DNA from: Comamonadaceae bacterium CG_4_10_14_3_um_filter_60_75 | GTDB taxonomy: Bacteria > Pseudomonadota > Gammaproteobacteria > Burkholderiales > Burkholderiaceae_C | Assembly (NCBI GenBank): GCA_002784245.1 | Contig: PFKL01000017.1 | Location: 1 to 8,805 of the forward strand | Length of the DNA stretch: 8,805 bases | Direction: 5' to 3' | Shown here: positions 1 to 6,899 of the stretch, in pieces | How positions within the stretch are numbered: position 1 is the stretch's first letter | Layout: each line of letters starts with the position of its first letter | The notes under the pieces: generated by a model | The model's input: the letters and a program-made list of their open reading frames with translations, nothing else | Told to the model about the DNA's origin: nothing | The model's database searches: none | Translations under genes and position numbers: made by a program

Positions 1-1
1 C

Positions 2-1342
2 TGCCTGCAAGACTTCAAACGGCACGAAAATCACTACAAGTTAGATAGCTACTCGCGCAGGTCCAATGAGGGCTGGAGTGCAAAAACGCTTGAAGAATTT
101 GCCAACACCCATGGCGCCGGTGGCGAGTGGCGGGTGGAAAAGCAGCGCCTGCGCTGGGACATTCTGGATGCCTTTGCAAACGCCGCGCAGCAGGCAGGCA
201 TACCGGCCACCGACGACTTCAACGCCGGATCTAACGAAGGTGTCGGCTACTTTGAGGTGAACCAGAAAAGCGGCTGGCGCTGGAACACGGCCAAGGCGTT
301 TTTGCGCCCCACCTGCACCGCGCGTGCCAACTTCACCCAGTGGACGAACGCCCAGGTGGCCAGGCTGCTGCTGCAAAAACAGGCTGATGGACGCTTGCGC
401 TGTACCGGTGTCGAGCTGATCCACGACGGCGTGCGCATGACGGCCAGCGCCAGTGCCGAGGTGATCCTGAGCGCGGGCAGCATTGGCTCGCCGCAAATCC
501 TGCAGCTCTCGGGCATCGGCCCAGGCGCGCTGCTGCAGCGCTGCAATATCCCCGTGCTGCACGACGCGCCGGGGGTCGGCGCCAACCTGCAAGACCATTT
601 GCAGATTCGCGCGGTGTTCAAGGTGCAGGGCGTGCAAACGCTCAACACCCTGGCCAATTCACTCTGGGGCAAGGCGAGGATCGCTCTGGAGTACGCGCTC
701 AAGCGCAGCGGCCCGATGAGCATGGCCCCGAGCCAGTTGGGCGCCTTTACCCGCAGCGACGCCAACCAGCCTTACCCCAATATCGAATACCACGTGCAGC
801 CGCTCAGTCTGGACGCGTTTGGCGAGCCGCTGCACCCGTTTGCCGCGTTCACCGCCAGCGTCTGCAATCTGAATCCGACCAGCCGGGGCAGCGTGCAGAT
901 CACCTCGCCGGACTTCAAGATGGCCCCGGCGATTGCGCCCAATTACCTCAGCACCAGCGCCGACCGCAAGGTGGCCGCCGACTCGCTGCGCCTGACGCGC
1001 ACCATCGTCGCGCAACCGGCGCTGGCCAGGTACCAGCCGCAAGAGTTCAAGCCGGGCGTGCAGTTTCAAAGCGATGACGAGCTGGCACGTTTGGCTGGCG
1101 ACATTGCCACCACTATCTTCCACCCAGTGGGCACCACCGCCATGGGCCCCGATGGTGATCCCGCGGCGGTGCTCGACAGCCGCTTGCGCGTGCGCGGCCC
1201 CGGTGGCCTGATCGCGGGCCTGCGCGTGGTCGACGCCGGTGCCATGCCGCGCATCACCAGCGGCAACACCAATTCGCCGACGCTGATGATGGCCGAAAAA
1301 GCGGCCCGCTGGATCATTGCCGACGCGCACCAAAACGGTTAG
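2..1342 (+). CDS. GMC-family FAD oxidoreductase (choline/alcohol dehydrogenase-like), 5' partial
   Basis: The frame is open from the left edge to TAG at 1340-1342, giving 446 residues. GMC enzymes oxidise alcohols or choline-like substrates with FAD; the exact substrate cannot be read here. The GMC signature-2 motif GSIGSPQILQLSGIG lies at 476-520, followed by a GANLQDH motif near 580-600. The C-terminal catalytic region has FHPVGTTAMG, with the presumed catalytic His at 1121-1123, and SGNTNSPT, with the partner Asn at 1271-1273. Family members have about 530-550 residues, so roughly the first 100, including the GxGxxG dinucleotide-binding motif, lie outside the window. A GTG at 134 could be taken for a start, but the conserved family sequence clearly continues upstream of it. 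The segment at about 34-104 looks inserted (see the repeat entry). Family assignment is secure; substrate and physiological role are unknown. Confidence 0.9.
   Translation, partial: CLQDFKRHENHYKLDSYSRRSNEGWSAKTLEEFANTHGAGGEWRVEKQRLRWDILDAFANAAQQAGIPATDDFNAGSNEGVGYFEVNQKSGWRWNTAKAFLRPTCTARANFTQWTNAQVARLLLQKQADGRLRCTGVELIHDGVRMTASASAEVILSAGSIGSPQILQLSGIGPGALLQRCNIPVLHDAPGVGANLQDHLQIRAVFKVQGVQTLNTLANSLWGKARIALEYALKRSGPMSMAPSQLGAFTRSDANQPYPNIEYHVQPLSLDAFGEPLHPFAAFTASVCNLNPTSRGSVQITSPDFKMAPAIAPNYLSTSADRKVAADSLRLTRTIVAQPALARYQPQEFKPGVQFQSDDELARLAGDIATTIFHPVGTTAMGPDGDPAAVLDSRLRVRGPGGLIAGLRVVDAGAMPRITSGNTNSPTLMMAEKAARWIIADAHQNG
34..104. repeat. Lower-GC in-frame segment resembling a dispersed Comamonadaceae repeat
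   Basis: About 70 bases inside the GMC gene are visibly poorer in G+C (32 of 70 bases at 31-100) than the flanks. They include TTAGATAGCTACTCGCGCAG (41-60) and GAGGGCTGGAG (68-78). From memory, this pattern (a 'GATAGCTnCT..CGC' core, then 'AnGGGCTnGAG') resembles short dispersed repeats common between genes in Rhodoferax, Polaromonas and Acidovorax; this was not searched. It encodes about 22 residues (LDSYSRRSNEGWSAKTLEEF and neighbours) between FKRHENHYK and the conserved THGAGGEWRV motif, where GMC relatives usually have only a short loop. The reading frame is kept. The boundaries are approximate. Confidence 0.5.
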
Positions 1343-1349
1343 TGTGCAC

Positions 1350-1376
1350 CAAGGGTAAACACGACAAGGGTATGTC
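1350..1376. repeat. Pair of 8-bp direct repeats downstream of the GMC gene
   Basis: CAAGGGTA occurs at 1350-1357 and again at 1365-1372, so the copies start 15 bp apart. The second copy lies within a short dyad, GACA(1363-1366)...TGTC(1373-1376). Such spacing could be a pair of operator half-sites for the downstream TSUP gene, but no regulator can be named, and repeats this short can arise by chance. Confidence 0.3.
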
Positions 1377-1420
1377 CGGATGGCACTGCACCGCGTTTGG
1401 GCATTACAGTACCCACCAAA

Positions 1421-1447
1421 CCTGCAGGCCAGTCAGTGCGCTGCAGG
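1421..1447 (+). other. Inverted repeat (7-bp stem) in the TSUP leader
   Basis: CCTGCAG at 1421-1427 pairs with CTGCAGG at 1441-1447 around a 13-base loop. No T-tract follows, so it is not a terminator by itself. It lies between the direct repeats and the orphan Shine-Dalgarno-like site, and could be part of a structured 5' leader or a protein-binding dyad. The core CTGCAG is itself palindromic, which raises the chance of coincidence. Confidence 0.3.
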
Positions 1448-1457
1448 AAGCGACCCC

Positions 1458-1467
1458 AGGAGACAAG
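1458..1467 (+). promoter_or_regulatory. Orphan Shine-Dalgarno-like sequence
   Basis: AGGAGACAAG is a near-ideal ribosome-binding sequence, but no ATG, GTG or TTG follows within normal spacing; the next bases are GCCCTACGCGGCC. It may be chance, or the remnant of a gene whose body has been deleted, leaving its ribosome site about 25 bp before a terminator. Confidence 0.3.
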
Positions 1468-1492
1468 GCCCTACGCGGCCAGACAAAAAACC

Positions 1493-1521
1493 AAAGGCAC
1501 CGGTGATCCCGGTGCCTTTTT
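1493..1521 (+). terminator. Intrinsic-terminator-like hairpin
   Basis: A perfect 11-bp stem, AAAGGCACCGG (1493-1503) with CCGGTGCCTTT (1509-1519), encloses the five-base loop TGATC. The run of five T (1517-1521) is partly in the stem, and an A-run (1485-1490) lies just upstream. On the + strand it would end transcripts from the GMC gene. It stops only 28 bp before the TSUP start codon, leaving little room for a separate TSUP promoter after it, so it could also act as an attenuator in the TSUP leader. Confidence 0.75.
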
Positions 1522-1549
1522 CAATGGATCGCCCGACGACAATGTCGCC

Positions 1550-2308
1550 ATGGAACTTCTCATTGTCTCGGTCGCCAGTCTGTTTGCCGGGTTTGTCGAT
1601 TCGATCGTCGGCGGCGGTGGCCTGATCCTGATCCCGGCGCTGTTTGCCACTTTCCCGGCAGCGCACCCGGCCACGCTGTTTGGCACCAACAAGGGGGCGT
1701 CGATCTGGGGCACGGGTATGGCCACTTGGCAATACAGCCAGAAGGTGCAGATGCGTTGGGCGGCGCTGCTGCCCGCCGCACTGGCCGGGCTGGTGGGCTC
1801 GTTTGCCGGGGCCTGGCTGGTCACGTTGCTGTCACCGGATTTTTTACGAAAGGTTTTGCCTTTTGTGCTGCTGGCGGTGCTGCTTTACACGCTGGCCAAA
1901 AAAGAATTGGGGCGCACCCACGCACCGCGTTTTGCTGGTCGACAGGAGCAACTGCTGGCCGCGGGCATCGGGCTGGTGATTGGTTTTTACGACGGATTTT
2001 TTGGCCCGGGCACCGGCAGCTTTCTGGTGTTCCTGTTCGTGCGTTTCCTGGGTTACGACTTTTTGAGTGCTTCGGCCGCGGCCAAGCTGATCAATACGGC
2101 GACCAACTTTTCGGCGCTGGTGCTGTTCATTAGCACCGGGCACATCTGGTGGCATTTTGTGCTGGCGATGGCGCTGGCCAACGTGGCGGGCAGCCTGCTG
2201 GGCACGCGCCTGGCGCTCAAACACGGGACTGGTTTTGTGCGCACGGTGTTTTTGTTGGTGGTCACCGCCCTGATTATCAAAACAGGCTATGACGCGTTTG
2301 TCCGGTAA
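1550..2308 (+). CDS. TSUP (TauE/SafE, YfcA-like) membrane transporter
   Basis: This 252-residue, very hydrophobic protein has the usual length of the TSUP family, inner-membrane permeases linked in studied cases to export or uptake of sulfite, sulfoacetate and other small anions. Two internal repeats typical of the family are visible: GFVDSIVGGGGLILIPAL (residues 14-31) and GFYDGFFGPGTGSFLVFLF (145-163), each starting a membrane half. TNKGASIWGT (46-55) and AAKLINTATNFSAL (177-190) also match YfcA-type members. I chose ATG 1550 because the family N-terminus (hydrophobic helix, then GF-D) starts there. The frame is open back to a TTG at 1397, but that stretch is polar, runs through the terminator hairpin and is unlike TSUP proteins. 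No good Shine-Dalgarno precedes 1550. The gene converges on mrdA. The substrate cannot be told from sequence. Confidence 0.88.
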   Translation: MELLIVSVASLFAGFVDSIVGGGGLILIPALFATFPAAHPATLFGTNKGASIWGTGMATWQYSQKVQMRWAALLPAALAGLVGSFAGAWLVTLLSPDFLRKVLPFVLLAVLLYTLAKKELGRTHAPRFAGRQEQLLAAGIGLVIGFYDGFFGPGTGSFLVFLFVRFLGYDFLSASAAAKLINTATNFSALVLFISTGHIWWHFVLAMALANVAGSLLGTRLALKHGTGFVRTVFLLVVTALIIKTGYDAFVR

Positions 2309-2365
2309 CTGTCTCACGTCGCCCCCCCCAATGCGTCCGATGGTCATTCTAGAAAGCGCATCGCG
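2309..2365. other. Short convergent intergenic region without a clear terminator
   Basis: Fifty-seven bases separate the convergent TSUP and mrdA stop codons. I see an eight-C run (2322-2329) and only a weak 5-bp inverted repeat, ATGCG (2331-2335) with CGCAT (2357-2361), with no T-tract on either strand. Transcripts from both sides may therefore overlap or end by a Rho-dependent route (inference). Confidence 0.4.
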
Positions 2366-4327
2366 TTATTCTGGCGCTGAAGCTGACGTCACGGGCCAGG
2401 CCACTTCTACCGCCGGTCTGGGTTTGCCAAGGGGCGCGCTTGACTGGCCGTTGCGGGTGGCGGCCAGGTCTTCGTCGTTGGGGTACAGACCGAGCAGCCA
2501 GTAGTCGAAGGCGCGCCGCGTGATGGGCGCAGCCGACGCCGAGCCATAACCGGCGTTTTCCACGATCGCAGCAATGGCAATTTTGGGAGCCTCCGCCGGT
2601 GCAAAAGCAATGTAGAGCGCGTGGTCACGTTTGCGCTCTTCCATGCGCACGGCACTGTATTTTTCGTTCTTGCCCAGCGATACGGCCTGCGCTGTGCCGG
2701 TCTTGCCGCCACTGAGGTAGGCGGCGCCCGCGAACACCCGCGCTGACGTACCCGCCTGCGTCACGCCAACCATCGCGTTGCGGATGACGTCGATGTGCTC
2801 TGGCTTGAAGCCCAGGTCTTGTGCTGGCTCAGCGGGCAGCGGTGTGATGGCGCCCGAGCGGGTGTCCTGCGTTGCCAGCGCCAGCCGGGGTGTATGCTTG
2901 ACGCCGCCGTTGGCAACGGTGGCGGTGGCTTGCGCCAGCTGCAGCATGGTGAAGCTGTTGTAGCCCTGGCCAATGCCCAGCGAGATCGTTTCGCCAGCGT
3001 ACCATTTTTGCTGTTCCGGGCGTTTGTAGTAATTGCGTTTCCAGCGGGTGCTGGGCAATACGCCACGCACTTCGCCGTTGATGTCGATGCCGGTGAGCTG
3101 GCCAAAACCCAGCGGCGCCATGAAATCGTGGATGGCGTCGACACCGATCTCGTTGGCCAGCGAATAAAAATAGGCGTTGCTGGATTCGACGATGGCACGG
3201 TGCATGTCCATAGGGCCACCGCGCTCGTTTTCCGGGCTGCCAAAACGGTGGCCGCCAAACATGTAAAAGCCAGGGTCGTTGATGATGGTCTGCGGCGCGC
3301 GCTTGGCCAACGTCAGCGCCGCCAGTGCCATGAACGGCTTGTAGGTGGAGCCGGCCGGGTAAGTGCCGCGCAGCGCACGGTTGAGCAGCGGCTTGTCGAT
3401 CGATTCGTTGAGCTGCTGCCAGTTGTCCTGGTCGATGCCGTCGACAAACAGGTTGGGATCGAACGTCGGCTTGCTGACAAAGGCCAGCACCTCGCCGGTT
3501 GTTGGGTCCAGCGCTACCAGTGCGCCGCGGCGTTCGCCGTACAGGTCTTCAATGAGCTTTTGTAGCTTGATGTCGATCGACAAGCGGACGTTGTTGCCAG
3601 GTACCGCGGGTTGGCTGGCCAGTCGCCGGGTGGCGCGCCCGCCGGCTGAGGTTTCCATGGCGTCGATGCCTGTGGTGCCGTGCAGCAGCGACTCAAAGCG
3701 CTGCTCGATGCCGAGCTTGCCGATGTAGTCGGTGCCGCGGTAGTTGGCCGCTTCGTCGGACTCGTCGAGCGTTTCTTTTTCTTTGGTGTTGATGCGCCCG
3801 ATGTAGCCGATCACATGGCTGGCGAGCTCGCCGTAGGGGTAACTGCGAAACAGCCGCGCCTTGATGTCAACGCCGGGAAAGCGCCAGCGTTGGGCGGCGA
3901 AACGGGCCACTTCCTCGTCACTGAGTCGGCTGCGCAGCGGCAGCGATTCGAAACTCTTGCCCTCTTCGCGCAGTTTTTTGAAGCGACGCCGGTCGCGTAC
4001 GGTGATCTCGATGACGCTGGCCAGTTCGTCGATCGTCTGTTCCAGGTTGGCTACTTTGGATGGCGTGATCTCCAGCGTGTAGGCCGAATAATTCGTCGCC
4101 AGCACGATGCCGTTGCGGTCCAGAATCAAGCCCCGGTTGGGCACCACCGGCACGATCGCCGTGCGGTTACTCTCGGCCTGCGCGCGCAAGTCGTCATGGC
4201 GCACCACCTGCAGGTAGACCAGCCGCGCCACCAACAGCCCGAAGCACAACAGGACGACGACGCTGGCCACCAGCACCCGCAGCCGAAAGCGTGCCAGCTC
4301 TGCCTGAACATTGCGAAAGACAGTCAT
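2366..4327 (-). CDS. mrdA: Penicillin-binding protein 2, peptidoglycan D,D-transpeptidase of the elongasome
   Basis: This 653-residue protein is a class B penicillin-binding protein that cross-links new peptidoglycan during cell elongation, working with RodA and MreBCD. A short cytoplasmic N-terminus precedes one membrane helix (about residues 17-41), then the periplasmic pedestal with PNRGLILDRNG (63-73). The transpeptidase domain has all three motifs: STYK (327-330, nucleophile Ser327), SSN (382-384) and KTGT (542-545). GTYPAGSTYKPF and FGGHRFGSPE are typical of PBP2 rather than of the division enzyme FtsI. The start ATG (4325-4327) lies 6 bp after the mreD stop, with no good Shine-Dalgarno, which suggests translational coupling. 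It is the last gene of the operon here; rodA, often next in relatives, is replaced by the convergent TSUP gene. Confidence 0.97.
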   Translation of the reverse strand: MTVFRNVQAELARFRLRVLVASVVVLLCFGLLVARLVYLQVVRHDDLRAQAESNRTAIVPVVPNRGLILDRNGIVLATNYSAYTLEITPSKVANLEQTIDELASVIEITVRDRRRFKKLREEGKSFESLPLRSRLSDEEVARFAAQRWRFPGVDIKARLFRSYPYGELASHVIGYIGRINTKEKETLDESDEAANYRGTDYIGKLGIEQRFESLLHGTTGIDAMETSAGGRATRRLASQPAVPGNNVRLSIDIKLQKLIEDLYGERRGALVALDPTTGEVLAFVSKPTFDPNLFVDGIDQDNWQQLNESIDKPLLNRALRGTYPAGSTYKPFMALAALTLAKRAPQTIINDPGFYMFGGHRFGSPENERGGPMDMHRAIVESSNAYFYSLANEIGVDAIHDFMAPLGFGQLTGIDINGEVRGVLPSTRWKRNYYKRPEQQKWYAGETISLGIGQGYNSFTMLQLAQATATVANGGVKHTPRLALATQDTRSGAITPLPAEPAQDLGFKPEHIDVIRNAMVGVTQAGTSARVFAGAAYLSGGKTGTAQAVSLGKNEKYSAVRMEERKRDHALYIAFAPAEAPKIAIAAIVENAGYGSASAAPITRRAFDYWLLGLYPNDEDLAATRNGQSSAPLGKPRPAVEVAWPVTSASAPE

Positions 4328-4333
4328 GTCAAG

Positions 4334-4864
4334 TCAAAGCGGACGGGTTTCATCCGGGTCGGGTGACTGGCGTTGCGGCATGAGCAGCAGCACGCTGACC
4401 ACCGGCCAGAGCAGGGTTTCCAGCAAGGGCGCCAGCACCATTGACCAGCCCGGCAATGCGTCCCCGGCAGCGATGCGAACCAGCAGCGCGAGCACATGCG
4501 CTGCCACAAACAGCGGCAGCACCTGTGCCATCTGGCTGGCCAAGGTAAACCACAGCAGGCGGCGGTGAATGCCAAGGGCCAGGAAACTCAAGGCGGTGTA
4601 GGTCAGAGCGTGCTGTCCAAGCAAGCCACCCTGATGCACGTCGACTGCCAAACCGAGCACAAACGCGGTACCCACGCCCACGCGCAGCGGTTGTTGCACG
4701 GTCCAGAACAACAAGACCACCGCCACCACGTCAGGTAGCCAGGCCGCGCGTCCCCAAAACACCATGTTTTGCACCATGGCCAAGGCCAGCGCGGCGACCA
4801 GACTGGCCCAGATAAATACCGGCTTGACCGGCATCAGCAACTGCTGACCGCGGGGCATGATCAT
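4334..4864 (-). CDS. mreD: Rod shape-determining membrane protein MreD
   Basis: This 176-residue protein has about five hydrophobic membrane segments and the MreD pattern LPDVVAVVLLFW (43-54), PLRVGVGTAFVLGLAVDVHQ (59-78), then a GLLGQHALTYTAL-type segment. MreD is an inner-membrane component of the elongasome that works with MreC to control the PBP2-RodA synthase. The chosen ATG (4862-4864) overlaps the mreC stop as ATGA, a classic coupled arrangement. A second ATG two codons later is also possible. The tail after the last helix is short and polar (about residues 163-176). The gene ends 6 bp before mrdA. Confidence 0.95.
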   Translation of the reverse strand: MIMPRGQQLLMPVKPVFIWASLVAALALAMVQNMVFWGRAAWLPDVVAVVLLFWTVQQPLRVGVGTAFVLGLAVDVHQGGLLGQHALTYTALSFLALGIHRRLLWFTLASQMAQVLPLFVAAHVLALLVRIAAGDALPGWSMVLAPLLETLLWPVVSVLLLMPQRQSPDPDETRPL

Positions 4865-5778
4865 GGCTTGCCCCTGGGTTTTTTGGCCGCCAGTGGTATC
4901 GGCTCTGGCGTCAACGGGGCGGAGGTCAGTTGCACCGGCTTGAGCACCAGCACGTGCAGCGCACCACTGACCTGCGCCAGGGGCTCACAGCGGATGTGGG
5001 CAAAGGTAGAGTCGCTCTGCCGGGCAACGCCCTTGACCCGTGCCACCTGCAGACCGGGTGGGTAGACGCCGTCAATGCCGCTGGTGGTTAGCACATCGCC
5101 GGCCTGCATGTCCACATTCGCGTCAAGAAAACGCAGCTCAAGTTCACCGCCAACGCTGGCGTCGCCAAACGCCAATGCCCGCACACCGGTTCGCGCATTG
5201 AGCACAGGGATCGATTGGTTGCGATCGGTGACCAGGGTGACTTCGCTGACCAGCGGGTAAACCCGTGTGACCTGGCCCAGTACGCCAACTTCGTCGATTA
5301 CCGGCGAGCCGGGCACTACAGCGGCCAGCGCCCCTTGGTCGATGATAATTTTTTTTGTGAATGGATCGGCCGCGTCGTAAAGCACCTGCGCAGCCAGTGC
5401 CGGCGTGTTGACGCGCGCGCGCAGCTCAAGCAACTGGCGCAGTCGCGTGTTTTCCAGCGTCAGCTGTTCGACCTGCTGGGCCCGCTGCGACTGCAGCCCC
5501 AGGCGGTATTGGGCGCTGGCGGCATCGGCCTGTGAGTTTTGCAAGGACTCAAAGTAGCGGCCGCTGTCTTGCAGCCAGACAAACGGCCGCAACACGGCCC
5601 ATTGCAGCGGGTACAGCACCGTGGCCAGGGTGCTTCGTATTGGCTGTGCGACCTGAAAGCGCAGGTCAGCCACCATCAGCAGCAGCGACAGCACCCCGAA
5701 AAAAACAAGTTTGGACAGGGCCGAGGGCCCCTGCCGGAAAAAAGGCGGCGGCGAACTCTCCAGCGTACCCAGTGGCAT
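4861..5778 (-). CDS. mreC: Rod shape-determining protein MreC
   Basis: This 305-residue protein has a short Pro-rich cytoplasmic N-terminus, one membrane helix (about 21-38), a Gln/Leu-rich coiled-coil stretch (about 75-120, including VEQLTLENTRLRQLLELR) and the periplasmic beta domain (about 125-280). Conserved MreC elements are VIDEVGVLGQVTRV (160-173), SEVTLVTDRNQSIPV (178-192) and LTTSGIDGVYPPGLQVA (230-246). MreC bridges the MreB filament to PBP2 and activates it. The C-terminal tail is Pro- and Lys/Arg-rich (AAKKPRGKP). The start ATG (5776-5778) lies 16 bp after the mreB stop and has only a weak GGAC-type ribosome site; the N-terminus MPLGTLESSPPPFF is typical of betaproteobacterial MreC, supporting this start. 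The gene overlaps mreD by 4 bp. Confidence 0.96.
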   Translation of the reverse strand: MPLGTLESSPPPFFRQGPSALSKLVFFGVLSLLLMVADLRFQVAQPIRSTLATVLYPLQWAVLRPFVWLQDSGRYFESLQNSQADAASAQYRLGLQSQRAQQVEQLTLENTRLRQLLELRARVNTPALAAQVLYDAADPFTKKIIIDQGALAAVVPGSPVIDEVGVLGQVTRVYPLVSEVTLVTDRNQSIPVLNARTGVRALAFGDASVGGELELRFLDANVDMQAGDVLTTSGIDGVYPPGLQVARVKGVARQSDSTFAHIRCEPLAQVSGALHVLVLKPVQLTSAPLTPEPIPLAAKKPRGKP

Positions 5779-5794
5779 CGCTGCGTCCGTTCGC

Positions 5795-6838
5795 TTATTC
5801 GCTGGTGAAGATCGAGCCCAGGCGCTCGACCTGGTCCAGCGCCATGCCGCAACCGCGCACCACGCAGGTCAGCGGGTCTTCGGCCACCAGCACCGGCAAG
5901 CCGGTTTCCTCGGCCAGCAGGCGGTCCAGGTCGCGCAACAGCGCGCCACCACCGGTGAGCATCATGCCGCGGTCGGCAATGTCGGCGCCCAGTTCAGGCG
6001 GCGTTTGTTCCAGTGCATTTTTGACGGCCGAGACGATGTTGTTGATCGGGTCGGTGAGCGCTTCAAGGATTTCGTTGCTGGAGATGGTGAAGCTGCGCGG
6101 CACGCCTTCTGAGAGGTTGCGGCCGCGCACTTCCATCTCGCGCACTTCACTGCCGGGGAAGGCCGAGCCGATGTTCTTTTTGATCGCCTCGGCGGTGGGC
6201 TCGCCGATCAACATGCCGTAGTTGCGGCGGATGTAGTTGATGATCGCTTCGTCAAACTTGTCACCGCCAACACGCACGCTGCCCTTGTAGACCATGCCGC
6301 CGAGCGAGATCACGCCAACCTCGGTGGTGCCGCCACCAATGTCGACCACCATCGAGCCCTGTGCGTCAGAGACTGGCAAACCGGCGCCAATCGCGGCAGC
6401 CATGGGTTCTTCGATCAGGTAAACGTCGCTGGCACCGGCACCCAGGGCGCTCTCGCGGATGGCGCGGCGCTCCACCTGGGTGGAGCCGCAAGGCACGCAG
6501 ATGATGATGCGCGGGCTGGGCCGGAAAATGCTGCGCGGGTGCACCATCTTGATGAACTGCTTGAGCATCTGCTCGGTGACGGTGAAGTCGGCAATGACGC
6601 CATCTTTCATCGGGCGAATCGCCTCGATGTTGCCGGGCACTTTGCCGAGCATGGCCTTGGCTTCCTTGCCGACGGCCTGGATCGTCTTTTTACCTTGCGG
6701 GCCGCCTTCGTGACGGATCGCCACCACCGAGGGCTCGTCGAGCACAATGCCCTTGTCGCGCACGTAAATCAGGGTGTTGGCGGTACCCAGGTCAATGGCC
6801 AGGTCGGTTGAAAAATATTGCCGGAAAGTTCCAAACAT
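5795..6838 (-). CDS. mreB: Actin-like cell-shape protein MreB
   Basis: This 347-residue protein has the standard MreB length. The N-terminus MFGTFRQYFS resembles the membrane-binding amphipathic segment of Gram-negative MreB. Actin-fold motifs are in order: phosphate-1 DLGTANT (16-22), IICVPCGSTQVERRA (112-126), the catalytic Glu region LIEEPMAAAIG (141-151), phosphate-2 DIGGGTTEVG (166-175) and the adenosine motif MLTGGGALLRDLD (293-305). MreB polymerises with ATP beneath the inner membrane and organises the elongasome. It is the first gene of the operon and has a good ribosome site (AAGGA, 7 bases before ATG). It is divergent from gatC across 200 bp, so its promoter should lie in that gap. 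Confidence 0.98.
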   Translation of the reverse strand: MFGTFRQYFSTDLAIDLGTANTLIYVRDKGIVLDEPSVVAIRHEGGPQGKKTIQAVGKEAKAMLGKVPGNIEAIRPMKDGVIADFTVTEQMLKQFIKMVHPRSIFRPSPRIIICVPCGSTQVERRAIRESALGAGASDVYLIEEPMAAAIGAGLPVSDAQGSMVVDIGGGTTEVGVISLGGMVYKGSVRVGGDKFDEAIINYIRRNYGMLIGEPTAEAIKKNIGSAFPGSEVREMEVRGRNLSEGVPRSFTISSNEILEALTDPINNIVSAVKNALEQTPPELGADIADRGMMLTGGGALLRDLDRLLAEETGLPVLVAEDPLTCVVRGCGMALDQVERLGSIFTSE

Positions 6839-6845
6839 GAAGGTA

Positions 6846-6850
6846 TCCTT
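6846..6850 (-). promoter_or_regulatory. Ribosome binding site of mreB
   Basis: AAGGA on the - strand lies 7 bases before the mreB ATG (6836-6838). It is the strongest ribosome site of the operon and fixes the start. The downstream genes lack comparable sites and rely on overlap or short gaps. Confidence 0.7.
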
Positions 6851-6899
6851 GTGCGGGCACCCGCGGCGCTTCGGCCGACAAGTCGCCCAAATTAATGAT

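Noticed and set aside
659..1333. 224-codon - strand open frame opposite the GMC gene
   Set aside because: The + strand frame carries GMC catalytic motifs; the antisense product is His/Arg/Gly-rich and featureless.
134..1342. GTG at 134 as the start of a complete, short GMC protein
   Set aside because: Conserved sequence (FKRHENH, HGAGGEW) lies in frame upstream to the window edge, so the gene is simply cut by the window.
1372..1506. Possible 44-codon leader peptide (ATG 1372, stop in the terminator loop)
   Set aside because: The stop position in the loop is suggestive, but there is no properly spaced ribosome site, no run of regulatory codons and no recognisable composition; probably a chance open frame.
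1397..1549. N-terminal extension of the TSUP protein from a TTG at 1397
   Set aside because: The extra 51 residues are polar, unlike any TSUP N-terminus, and are encoded across the terminator hairpin; the family-typical N-terminus begins at ATG 1550.
1380..1625. 81-codon + strand open frame overlapping the TSUP start
   Set aside because: It overlaps the confident TSUP coding region in another frame and has no family features or ribosome site.
2795..3565. 256-codon + strand open frame antisense to mrdA
   Set aside because: mrdA has all three transpeptidase motifs in the opposite strand; long antisense open frames are expected in GC-rich coding DNA, and this one has low-complexity Arg/Gln/Val composition.
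3680..4366. 228-codon + strand open frame antisense to mrdA and the end of mreD
   Set aside because: A shadow of confident genes, without recognisable domains.
5532..6221. 229-codon + strand open frame antisense to mreC and mreB
   Set aside because: It crosses the mreB/mreC junction on the wrong strand and is rich in Ser/Arg/Pro as expected for a shadow frame.
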